This document shows positions 20,923 through 26,935 of a DNA stretch of 26,935 nt, piece by piece. Made by a program: the position numbers and the translations under genes. Below the pieces are notes generated by a model. That model saw only the letters and a program-made list of their open reading frames with translations. It did no database searches and was not told where the DNA came from. This DNA is from CAZBPZ01 sp964493955 (lineage in GTDB: Bacteria > Chloroflexota > Dehalococcoidia > Dehalococcoidales > Fen-1064): contig CAZBPZ010000014.1 of assembly GCA_964493955.1 (NCBI GenBank), positions 1 through 26,935 on the forward strand. The letters are read 5' to 3'. Every line of letters begins with the position of its first letter. The first letter of the stretch is position 1.

Positions 20923-22182
20923 CTACCGTGCTGGTGTCCGGGAGCGGTAGCGCCGCCACAAGAGCGGCCCGAAGACGGCCAGGGCTACCACCAGCACCGC
21001 CAGCCCGCCGATGAGCAGCCACTGGGTGACCGGCGAGCCGGTGGTCCCGTTGAAGGGGTAGGTGCTCAGGTAGACTGTTTTGGTCTCGGTCATGGCCGTC
21101 AGCCCCTCGGGGCCTTGCTGGTCGCTGGGGCCGTGATAGACCCGGCCGGTGATGGTGTAGTTGGCCTCCTCGGTCGGCACGAACGAGGCTACCACCTGCC
21201 CTCTGGTCCCGGGCTGGATGGCAACGATGGGGCTGGTCAGGCTGGCCACTTCCACCCCGTCCCGGCCGGTGACGGTCCCCCGGAGCTGGGCATAGGTGAC
21301 AACGTCGCCGGCGTTCTCGACGGTGGCCACCACGTTCACCGGCTCGCCGGCGTTTGCCTGCGATGGTGCCCAGAGGGCACTAAGGTAGGCGATGCACGCC
21401 CCGCCCCCCGGCTCGACGACGTCGAAGGCCCGCACCAGCTGGCCGGTGGTTGTCCCGTCGGCCAGAGTAACACTAGTCCTGGCCCAGTAGTTGGTCTCTG
21501 TCTTCAGGTCCTCGGTTGAAATGCTGACAGGCAGTTCAACCCTTGCCCCCGCTACAACTTCCGGCAGCTCAGCCTCGGCTGTCCTGAGGACGGTGGTCTG
21601 CGTCGCATCAAGTATTTCTACCCTGGCCACCGGGCTGACCGCCACGTTGCCCGAGTTTTCCAGGGCCAGCGTCAGCTCGAGCGGCTGGCCGACCTCGGGG
21701 TTGGTTATACTGACATCCACCAGGGACAGGGCCACCCGTACGGTATCGGTCACGGTGACACTGACGGGCAGCACCACGCCGGGCGCTATCTGGGCCCCGG
21801 CACCGCTGGAGATTGTCCCGGATGGCTCCGCTCGTATCCGGATCGAGCCGAAGTAGGTGCCGAGGCCGGCGCTGGCGGGTACCTCAAGAACGGCGGTCAG
21901 CGTCATGCTGGCCCCGGCCTGGATAGACAGGGTCTGGCCGGCCGGGAAACTGAGCCAGTCGGCTGTATCGCCTGACTTCTCGATACTTACCTGCTGGGTG
22001 GTTTCGGCGTAGTTGTGCAGCGTTATCTGCTTCTGTACACCCGAGCCGGGCAGTACATCGGTGAAGTGGAGGTTGGTCGGCGCGACCCCCAGGCCGCTGG
22101 TGGCCCACGCGCTCGGGGCGGGAGCCAGCAGACAGGCGACGAGGACGGCGGTCACAAGGGAAAGTAGCCTTTTCGTCTTCAT
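20923..22182 (-). CDS. Secreted Ig-like surface protein with C-terminal membrane anchor
   Basis: A 419-residue protein. A signal peptide (about 1-27, ending SAWA) is followed by three or four beta-sandwich units. The first (LHFTDVLPGSGVQKQITLHN) resembles sub-domains that cap extracellular repeats. The second (LELTLALENSGNVAVSP) and third (PVNVVATVENAGDVVTYAQL) are CARDB/Ig-like. A single membrane helix (about 388-408) and a basic tail (WRRYRSRTPAR) anchor it. ATG 22182 has AGGAGGGTGA upstream. It begins 13 bases after the other secreted gene, so the two form an operon ended by the stem-loop at 20860. It probably binds or displays proteins at the cell surface. A similarity in outline to DUF916-type WxL-interacting proteins is suggestive only. 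Confidence 0.85.
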   Translation of the reverse strand: MKTKRLLSLVTAVLVACLLAPAPSAWATSGLGVAPTNLHFTDVLPGSGVQKQITLHNYAETTQQVSIEKSGDTADWLSFPAGQTLSIQAGASMTLTAVLEVPASAGLGTYFGSIRIRAEPSGTISSGAGAQIAPGVVLPVSVTVTDTVRVALSLVDVSITNPEVGQPLELTLALENSGNVAVSPVARVEILDATQTTVLRTAEAELPEVVAGARVELPVSISTEDLKTETNYWARTSVTLADGTTTGQLVRAFDVVEPGGGACIAYLSALWAPSQANAGEPVNVVATVENAGDVVTYAQLRGTVTGRDGVEVASLTSPIVAIQPGTRGQVVASFVPTEEANYTITGRVYHGPSDQQGPEGLTAMTETKTVYLSTYPFNGTTGSPVTQWLLIGGLAVLVVALAVFGPLLWRRYRSRTPAR

Positions 22183-22195
22183 TTCACCCTCCTGC

Positions 22196-23068
22196 TCATT
22201 GTGAGGTGGTCGCGATGATGGAAATGGTCCCCTCGTAGCTGCCGGCCGGCAGGTACTGGTTCTCGGCCGAGGGCACCCTCAGCCGGAAGTAGAGCGGCTT
22301 CGTGGAACCGGCACCGGCGGACAGGTCGAACGTGTCGATTGTCTGCCCCGCCGTGCTCAGGGCGGTGGCCGAGCTGAAGTCAGCGTCCAGGGAGTAGTCT
22401 ATCTGGCTGACATCAATGCTGTTTGACTGGTAGGTGAGCGCCGTGCCACTGACCACCACGTCCAGCGTGACATTACCCTGGTTTGTGACTGTCACCGCAC
22501 TGACATCAGAGGTCTCACCCGGGTCGATTGCGCCGAAATCAATCGTGGCCGTGTCAACCGTTATTGAGAGGAGCTCGGTGTAGTTGAAGGTGGCGGGAGA
22601 GGCCGAGTTGTCGGCGGTGGCGCCCTGCACGTCGGTGGCGGTGACCACTACCTTGTAGGAGGCCCCGTCGGTGGCAGGGGTGTCGTAGTAGTTCATGCCG
22701 AAGCTGTAGGTCCATGTCCCTCTTACCCCGTGACCGGATGCCAGGGAAGCGTCACCCGCCGGCACGTGTACGGTGGTGCCGTCCGGCTGGTAGACCACCA
22801 CCGAGACGGATGAAATATCGTTGTAGCCGTTCAGGTCCTTGGCTTCGATGGTGACCGTCACCGTGGTTGTTCCCTGGGGCGTGGGGTTGACCTGCACCCC
22901 GTCGAGCGTTGCGTCGGCATCAGGTGAAATGGTGACGGACTCAATCGACGGGACCTTGTTCTTGATTTGTGCTCTGCCGCCGCCGGCACTGGCTACCTGC
23001 GCCGGCAGCAGCGCCAGCACGAGCAAAGCGACCACGGCCAGCCTGTACCTGAATGGTAGCTTTCTCAT
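22196..23068 (-). CDS. Secreted beta-rich surface protein of unknown family
   Basis: A 290-residue protein. A strong signal peptide (about 1-28: basic start, Leu-rich core, cut after VASA) is followed by a cadherin/Ig-like domain (about 38-165: VTVTIEAKDLNGYNDISSVS, YKVVVTATDVQG). A second beta domain (about 170-290) opens with IDFGAIDPGETS and VTVTNQGNVTLDVVVSG, a pattern found in surface-layer-like proteins. No membrane anchor or sorting motif is visible, so it is released or held by a partner, perhaps the anchored protein encoded next. ATG 23068 is chosen because GGAGGTG lies six bases upstream; the in-frame GTG 23077 overlaps that site. A 14-bp palindrome touches the ribosome site. Confidence 0.85.
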   Translation of the reverse strand: MRKLPFRYRLAVVALLVLALLPAQVASAGGGRAQIKNKVPSIESVTISPDADATLDGVQVNPTPQGTTTVTVTIEAKDLNGYNDISSVSVVVYQPDGTTVHVPAGDASLASGHGVRGTWTYSFGMNYYDTPATDGASYKVVVTATDVQGATADNSASPATFNYTELLSITVDTATIDFGAIDPGETSDVSAVTVTNQGNVTLDVVVSGTALTYQSNSIDVSQIDYSLDADFSSATALSTAGQTIDTFDLSAGAGSTKPLYFRLRVPSAENQYLPAGSYEGTISIIATTSQ

Positions 23069-23080
23069 GCTCGTCACCTC

Positions 23081-23094
23081 CTAACCACGGTTAG
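23081..23094 (-). promoter_or_regulatory. Palindrome CTAACC-N2-GGTTAG touching the ribosome binding site
   Basis: A perfect inverted repeat immediately upstream of, and sharing one base with, the GGAGGTG that serves ATG 23068. As RNA it could form a small hairpin near the site; as DNA it could be an operator. Confidence 0.45.
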
Positions 23095-23149
23095 CAGATA
23101 TCCGAGCGGTCGCTTGAAACGGGGCCGGAGCCGGCCTGCTCTGGGGGTA

Positions 23150-23178
23150 ATCTTCCGTCCCACCGGCCCGGCGGTCAA
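23150..23178 (-). promoter_or_regulatory. Weak candidate promoter for the surface-protein operon
   Basis: On the minus strand TTGACC (23173-23178), 17 bases, GAAGAT (23150-23155). The -35 is good and the -10 poor. Its start would leave a leader of about 75 bases. Confidence 0.35.
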
Positions 23179-23365
23179 TACGTAGCTGTACTGAAGAGAT
23201 GTTCCAGCGCCGGGCGTGAGAAATCGGCCGTGTCCGGTCCGTCGCTCCCCTCTCTTGCCTGGCACCTAGTTGCACCCAGATTATGGTGGGCCGGGGCTGA
23301 ATGCTGGCTGAAAAAGTACGGGGGAATTCTTAATATTTTCTGAAAGGGTCCGCCGGGGGCAGGGA

Positions 23366-23395
23366 TTAGCCGGGCGTGCCGCCGTCTGCTAGAAT
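23366..23395 (+). promoter_or_regulatory. Plus-strand promoter-like element facing the tRNA
   Basis: TTAGCC (23366-23371), 18 bases, TAGAAT (23390-23395) with TGC before it as an extended -10. A transcript from here would run through the tRNA region as antisense and into the HAD gene at 23592. No nearer promoter for that gene was found. Confidence 0.5.
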
Positions 23396-23435
23396 GGGAG
23401 GGCGCTATGTGCCGGAACAAAGCGTGAGGTTGGGG

Positions 23436-23511
23436 TGGTGGCAGCGGCTGGATTCGAACCAGCGACCAAAGGCTTATGAGTCCTCTGCTCTGCCAGCTGA
23501 GCTACGCTGCC
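23436..23511 (-). tRNA. tRNA-Met (CAT anticodon)
   Basis: A complete cloverleaf reads on the minus strand. The acceptor stem GGCAGCG/CGCTGCC pairs 23505-23511 with 23440-23446. The D arm is GCTC…GAGC, and the anticodon loop CTCATAA has CAT complementary to 23476-23478. The T arm is CTGG-TTCGAAT-CCAG. Discriminator A is at 23439 and an encoded CCA at 23436-23438. The CTCATAA loop is typical of elongator Met; the lysidine-modified Ile tRNA also has CAT and cannot be excluded from sequence alone. The last anticodon-stem pair is A·G, a mismatch. Confidence 0.95.
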
Positions 23512-23535
23512 GGGTGGCTTACCACCTTCAACGTC

Positions 23536-23564
23536 AATATAGCATAGCCTCGGGGGAGCGTCAA
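23536..23564 (-). promoter_or_regulatory. Strong promoter of tRNA-Met
   Basis: On the minus strand TTGACG (23559-23564), 17 bases, TATATT (23536-23541), with TGC before the -10. The start would be near 23529, leaving a leader of about 18 bases to the mature 5' end at 23511. Confidence 0.82.
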
Positions 23565-23591
23565 TCCGGCCCCCGCTTGAAAGGGGTGCGC

Positions 23592-24431
23592 TTGCCAGAC
23601 CGGCCTCGCCTGCTGGTGGTGGACATTGATGGCACGCTGCTGAACCAGCAGGGAACGATTTCAGAAGCTGACCGCCGGGCAATTACCGGGGCCGTCCGTG
23701 CCGGGATTACCGTGGCCCTCTCTACCGGCCGCGCCGTCGCGGCCAGCCGCTGGGTGCTGGAGCACCTCCGGCTCAACGGCTACCACATGTTCTTCGATGG
23801 TGCCCTGGTGGCCGACCCGTTCCGTGGCCACGAGGTCTATGCCGAGCCCATCCCGCCCCACCTGGTGCGCGAGGTGGTGGAGTACCTCTGGCAGCACGGC
23901 ATGCGGATTGACCTGTATTCCTCCACCCACTTCTTTGCCGAGCACCTGGACTGGGTGACCGATATCCGGCGTGACTTTTTCCGCACACCCCCCACCCTCG
24001 TCTCTTTTGACGGCATCTGGGAGCGGGAGCGTATCCTCAAGGCCACCCTGGTGGTGCGCTCGGCCGGGGAAAAGGCCGGGGCGCGCCGTTTCGTGGAGCA
24101 CTTTGCCGGCCGGCTGGCCTTCTCCTGGACGCAGACCCCCGCCTTCCCGGATGTTGATTTCATTAATGTACTCAGCCGCTGTGTCTCCAAGGGGAAGGCC
24201 CTGCGAGAGCTGGCCTCGTTCCTCGGGGTGCCGCTGGCGGAAACGGTTGCCATTGGCAACGGGGCCAACGACGTGCCCCTGCTGGCGGCGGCCGGGTTCG
24301 GTATTGCCGTGGGGAACGCCTGCGAGGAGCTCAAGGAGGTGGCCGACTGCGTGGTACCGGGCGTTGCCGACAGCGGGGTTGCCTTTGCGGTGAGGCGCTA
24401 CCTGCTGGGCGGCCCGGCTAGCGGCGGCTGA
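23592..24431 (+). CDS. HAD-superfamily hydrolase, Cof-like (type IIB)
   Basis: A 279-residue phosphatase-like protein. Motif I is VVDIDGTLL with Asp11 and Asp13, motif II is ALSTGRA, and a large C2 cap (about 85-190) is inserted. The conserved Lys (CVSKGKALREL) and the final motif VAIGNGANDVPLLAAAG follow. Most relatives have GDxxND in that last motif; here Asn223 replaces the first Asp while Asn226 and Asp227 remain. The start is TTG 23592, with AAGGGG five bases upstream; GTG 23586 is the alternative. An open frame reaching back across the tRNA is not coding. The gene runs into the convergent RNA methyltransferase with a 14-base overlap. The substrate, often a sugar or cofactor phosphate, cannot be predicted. 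Confidence 0.92.
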   Translation: MPDRPRLLVVDIDGTLLNQQGTISEADRRAITGAVRAGITVALSTGRAVAASRWVLEHLRLNGYHMFFDGALVADPFRGHEVYAEPIPPHLVREVVEYLWQHGMRIDLYSSTHFFAEHLDWVTDIRRDFFRTPPTLVSFDGIWERERILKATLVVRSAGEKAGARRFVEHFAGRLAFSWTQTPAFPDVDFINVLSRCVSKGKALRELASFLGVPLAETVAIGNGANDVPLLAAAGFGIAVGNACEELKEVADCVVPGVADSGVAFAVRRYLLGGPASGG

Positions 24432-25164
24432 GGTACATCAGCACCGCCCCGCAGGCGGCCACGTTGAGGGACTGTGCCTTCTCCGCGGCTACCGGCAGCC
24501 TGAGGCGACCGTCGGCCCGCGCCAGCACCGCCGGCGAGAGGCCGGCGGCCTCGTTACCCAGGGCCAGCAGCAGCTGGCCGCTACCAAGCAGGGCCGTGTC
24601 TTCTTCGCCCCGCAGGTCGGCGGCGGCGAGGCAAAAGCCCTGGCCCCTGAGGATATCAACCGTTTCCAGGTAGCGCCCGGTGCGCCGCAGCCAGAGCGAG
24701 AGGACGCTGCCGGCGGTGGCCTGTACCACCCTGGGGGAGAAGGGGTCGGCACACTTTGCGGAGAGGACGGCCCCGCTGAAGCCGAAGGCGGCGGCGGTGC
24801 GGATGAGGGTGCCGACATTACCCGGGTCCTGGATATCTTCCAGCAGGAGGAGGCGGTCACCGACCGGGTGCGGCGGCCGGTGGGACTCAACCTCAGGCGG
24901 GATGCGTACCACTGCCAGCACGCCCTGCGGTGTCTGCGTGGCCGCCACCCGCTTGAACTGCTCCGGCGTGAGGGTACGGTGCGGGTAGCGGCCGATGGGC
25001 CGTTGCCCCGGTACGGCCAGTATCTCGACGATAGACCCGGGGCTGGCTCCCGCCACCTGCCGGATGGCGCGCTCGCCCTCCACCATGAAGAGGCCTGCCT
25101 CCCGCCTGCCCTTCCGGGTGGCCAGCCAGCGGTAGAACTTCAGGGAGCGGGGGAGAGAGGCCAA
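24418..25164 (-). CDS. TrmH/SpoU-family RNA 2'-O-methyltransferase
   Basis: A 248-residue SPOUT enzyme that transfers a methyl group from SAM to a ribose 2'-OH in rRNA or tRNA. An N-terminal substrate-binding domain (about 1-90: RREAGLFMVEGERAIRQ) precedes the knotted domain. Its motifs are DIQDPGNVGTLIRTAAAFG (motif 1), LLALGNEAAGLSP (motif 2) and LRLPVAAEKAQSLNVAA (motif 3). This layout matches rRNA 2'-O-methyltransferases such as RlmB or TsnR relatives; the exact target base is unknown. The start is TTG 25164, with GGAGG upstream and only four bases after the zinc-ribbon gene, indicating coupling. The 3' end overlaps the HAD gene. Confidence 0.94.
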   Translation of the reverse strand: MASLPRSLKFYRWLATRKGRREAGLFMVEGERAIRQVAGASPGSIVEILAVPGQRPIGRYPHRTLTPEQFKRVAATQTPQGVLAVVRIPPEVESHRPPHPVGDRLLLLEDIQDPGNVGTLIRTAAAFGFSGAVLSAKCADPFSPRVVQATAGSVLSLWLRRTGRYLETVDILRGQGFCLAAADLRGEEDTALLGSGQLLLALGNEAAGLSPAVLARADGRLRLPVAAEKAQSLNVAACGAVLMYLSRR

Positions 25165-25168
25165 GGCC

Positions 25169-25387
25169 CTACCCCCTCCCGAACCACCGCTTCCACCAGG
25201 GGCGCTTGTCCTTTACCCCCTGGACATGGAAGGAGTGCTCGCAGCGGCCGCAGCGCCAGGTGCCGTACTGCTGGTTGTAGTAGGTCTTGGTGCTGCCGCA
25301 GCGGGGACAGCGTGTCCGTAGCCGCCGTGCCGCCGCCTCGTCCAGGTTCTTCCAGTAGTCGTCGTACCAGTTGGCACGTCCCGGCAT
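25169..25387 (-). CDS. Small zinc-ribbon protein
   Basis: A 72-residue protein. After an acidic, Trp/Tyr-rich N-terminus (NWYDDYWKNLDEAAARRLR) comes one zinc ribbon with Cys27/Cys30 (CPRCGST) and Cys46/Cys49 (WRCGRCEHSF). It ends in a basic Trp-rich tail (RPWWKRWFGRG). No family is recognised. The ribbon resembles RNA- or DNA-binding ribbons of transposase or ribosomal type. ATG 25387 has AGGA five bases upstream. It lies between surE (75-base gap) and the RNA methyltransferase (4-base gap), so a nucleic-acid role alongside the methyltransferase is a reasonable guess. Confidence 0.82.
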   Translation of the reverse strand: MPGRANWYDDYWKNLDEAAARRLRTRCPRCGSTKTYYNQQYGTWRCGRCEHSFHVQGVKDKRPWWKRWFGRG

Positions 25388-25462
25388 GCTGTCCTGGCTG
25401 TCCTCCTGCTCGCTCCCCGGGGGCTGGCCGTATCCGGCGGGGTTACTTTGCCCTCCGGCCCT

Positions 25463-26287
25463 CTACGCCCCGCCCCGCCGCCGGAAAAGCTCGGCCTGCA
25501 GGGCGGCGGCGTGCGGCTCCAGCTTCGGTATCAGGCCGTGGTCGGTCACGTCTATCCTTACCGGCGTGATGGATACCATCCCCTGGTGGATGGCCCAGAT
25601 GTCCGTCCCCGGCTCGGGCAGGTCGACCGCCTGGCCGGCCAGCTTGTGGCCCCGGTGCCGCGCCTGCAGCGAGTACCTGAGGCCTCCATCAGAGGTCACC
25701 GCGCTGGCCCGCAGGAAGGCGGTGGCAGCAGCGCGGGTGGTCACCACCCCCTTTATCTCGGCCAGCGGGATATTCGGCACGTTGGCGTTGATGATGGAAT
25801 CGGTGGGTATCTCGCCGGCCAGCATCTGCCGGGCCAGGAACTCGGCCACCATTGCCCCCACCGTAAAATCGGGCACCTCGTCCCGCTCGAAGGTTGCCAG
25901 CGAGACCGCCATCGAGGGGATGCGCCGCAGGTAGCCCTGCAGGGTGGCCATGACGGTGCCGGAGTAGGGGATATCGTGCCCGACGTTGGCCCCGAGGTTA
26001 ATGCCCGAGACCAGCAGACCGTAGCGGCGCCCCTGCGCCAGGTGGCGTATCGCCAGGATGACACAGTCGCTCGGCGTACCCCGCACGGCGTAGGCCAGTG
26101 CTCCCGGGACCGGCGGCTCCACCTCGTCAATCTGCATGGCATGGTGCAGTGACACGCTCGTGCCGACGCCGCTCTGCTGGCGGTCCGGGGCCACCACCAT
26201 CACCTTGCCGAGGTGCTGCATTGCCCTGGCCAGCGCCCAGAGGCCGGGGGAGTCGATGCCATCGTCATTGGTGACGAGTATGTGCAC
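25463..26287 (-). CDS. surE: SurE 5'/3'-nucleotidase
   Basis: A 274-residue metal-dependent nucleoside monophosphate phosphatase. The hallmark N-terminus VHILVTNDDG has Asp8 and Asp9, Ser39 is in DRQQSG and Asn96 in VSGINLGANVG, together the known divalent-metal site. GTPSDCV and YSGTVMATLQGY are also conserved. GTG 26287 is chosen because the family starts directly at this strand and AGGGG lies seven bases upstream; the longer in-frame start would add 17 residues that overlap the nitroreductase. It follows that gene by 10 bases and is clearly cotranscribed. SurE acts in nucleotide salvage and stress survival. Confidence 0.95.
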   Translation of the reverse strand: MHILVTNDDGIDSPGLWALARAMQHLGKVMVVAPDRQQSGVGTSVSLHHAMQIDEVEPPVPGALAYAVRGTPSDCVILAIRHLAQGRRYGLLVSGINLGANVGHDIPYSGTVMATLQGYLRRIPSMAVSLATFERDEVPDFTVGAMVAEFLARQMLAGEIPTDSIINANVPNIPLAEIKGVVTTRAAATAFLRASAVTSDGGLRYSLQARHRGHKLAGQAVDLPEPGTDIWAIHQGMVSITPVRIDVTDHGLIPKLEPHAAALQAELFRRRGGA

Positions 26288-26297
26288 GTTCTGTCCC

Positions 26298-26935
26298 CTA
26301 GAAACCGCACCAGGTGGTAATGCTGTCCAGCGGGTCACGCTCGCTCTGGAGCTGGTTGGCCGGGTGCGACCAGTCCGGGTAACCCAGCGTCAGGCAGATG
26401 CTGATGGTCTTTGATTCCGGTATGCCGGCATGCTGCCGGACGACATCCGGGTACATGATGCCCTGCCCCATGATGCAGGTGCCCAGCCCGTGCTCCAGGG
26501 CAAGCAGAGCGATGGCGAGGGTAACGGCCCCGAGGTCGAACTGGGCGCTGGCGGTCATGTCCCTGTCGGTGGTGATGATGATGGCTACCGGTGCCCCGAA
26601 GAAGGCAAACCCCTGTTTTGTCCACTCGCGCCGCTTCTCGCGGTCCTCGCGGCTGATGCCGAGCAGCTCGAAGAGCTGCCGTCCCAGGGCGGTCTGGCGC
26701 TCACGGTAGCGGTCGGCGTAGGGACCGCGCGCCACCTCCATCTGTGGCGGTGTCCCGGCCTCGAGCCGGGCAATGTTGTCCCGGCGTATTGCCTCCAGCA
26801 CCTCGCCGCTGACCACGGTGAACTCCCACGGCTGGGTATTCATGGCTGAAGGGGCGCGCCGGGCCACCTCCAGTATCTGCCGGATGACATCCTTCGGTAC
26901 CGGGTCCGGCTTGTAGGCACGGATGCTCTTCCTCG
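26298..26935 (-). CDS. Nitroreductase-family FMN oxidoreductase, 5' end cut by the window
   Basis: The frame is open to the window edge, giving about 212 residues of the protein. It opens with the family's RKSIRAYKPDPVPKDVI segment, then EVARRAPSAMNTQPWEF, which contributes FMN contacts. The middle has FFGAPVAIIITTDRD, and the C-terminal half has LALEHGLGTCIMGQG and LTLGYPDWSHPANQ. An internal GTG at 26867 would start a shorter frame but would lose conserved N-terminal residues, so the true start is outside the window. These enzymes reduce nitro compounds, quinones or other acceptors with NAD(P)H; the substrate is not predictable. It leads an operon with surE, a zinc ribbon and an RNA methyltransferase. 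Confidence 0.93.
   Translation of the reverse strand, partial: RKSIRAYKPDPVPKDVIRQILEVARRAPSAMNTQPWEFTVVSGEVLEAIRRDNIARLEAGTPPQMEVARGPYADRYRERQTALGRQLFELLGISREDREKRREWTKQGFAFFGAPVAIIITTDRDMTASAQFDLGAVTLAIALLALEHGLGTCIMGQGIMYPDVVRQHAGIPESKTISICLTLGYPDWSHPANQLQSERDPLDSITTWCGF

Larger units (their letters stand above)
23069..23435. other. 367-base gap between the surface-protein operon and tRNA-Met
   Basis: No credible ORF. It contains the palindrome at the ribosome site (23081-23094), a weak minus-strand promoter (23150-23178) and an 8-bp inverted repeat (23166-23173 with 23208-23215). An AT-rich block (23318-23345) stands out from the GC-rich background. A plus-strand extended -10 lies at 23387-23395. 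I compared it mentally with the c-di-GMP-I consensus and found no match. Confidence 0.5.

Noticed and set aside
20923..22182. WxL/DUF916 cell-wall system
   Set aside because: The outline (beta domains, C-terminal helix, basic tail) is similar, but no WxL motif is present in the partner and I cannot support family membership.
23069..23300. Cyclic di-GMP riboswitch upstream of the surface-protein operon
   Set aside because: The conserved GEMM-I core words were not found. Only simple inverted repeats are visible.
23376..23591. N-terminal extension of the HAD frame over the tRNA
   Set aside because: It reads the complement of tRNA-Met, and the HAD fold starts immediately after TTG 23592.
25448..26152. 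Plus-strand ORF opposite surE
   Set aside because: Antisense shadow of a gene with all SurE motifs.

Overview
The window is strongly GC-rich bacterial chromosome. Most genes sit on the minus strand in short, tightly packed operons, and GTG and TTG starts are frequent. Nothing in it fixes the taxon. The CTC-type L25, the MoxR/DUF58/transglutaminase operon, the PAS kinases with cysteine-rich loops and the runs of NarL-type regulators would fit Chloroflexota, perhaps a Dehalococcoidia-like lineage. That placement is inference with modest confidence. No phage, IS element, integrase or CRISPR array was seen.

Layout. (1) 1-1919: the end of an acidic unknown protein, then on the minus strand a receiver-less CheB methylesterase, a DUF5658 membrane protein and a secreted protein of unknown function. 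(2) 2082-10576: a two-component signalling island, all on the minus strand. It holds three histidine kinases (a multi-TM PAS hybrid kinase, a 2-TM PAS kinase and a soluble GAF/HisKA_3 kinase) and four response regulators: one OmpR/PhoB-type, two near-duplicate NarL-type and one stand-alone receiver. A small 3-TM protein leads one operon. Several promoters and operator-like repeats can be read between these genes. (3) 10741-11388: a small winged-helix-like protein and a small zinc ribbon behind a promoter flanked by palindromes. (4) 11493-16063: a MoxR ATPase, DUF58 and membrane transglutaminase operon. (5) 16087-16443: a decayed methyltransferase pseudogene. (6) 16553-18960: a short-chain dehydrogenase, a zinc-ribbon RDD membrane protein and a PrsW-type protease with zinc ribbons, probably one operon. 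(7) 18957-20629: an amidohydrolase behind ribosomal protein L25, with a duplicated leader repeat. (8) 20860-23178: two secreted or surface Ig-like proteins in one operon. (9) 23366-26935: tRNA-Met with a near-consensus promoter, a HAD phosphatase, then an operon of nitroreductase (partial), SurE, a small zinc ribbon and a TrmH-like RNA methyltransferase.

How the parts may work together. Each kinase has an adjacent cognate-type regulator. The PhoB-type regulator has plausible direct-repeat sites at its own operon promoter and upstream of the secreted-protein/CheB group, suggesting autoregulation plus a local regulon. The MoxR operon, PrsW, RDD protein and Ig-like proteins are envelope-oriented, so the window may couple sensing to cell-surface maintenance. 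The functional links are inference; the gene order, motifs and repeats are read directly.
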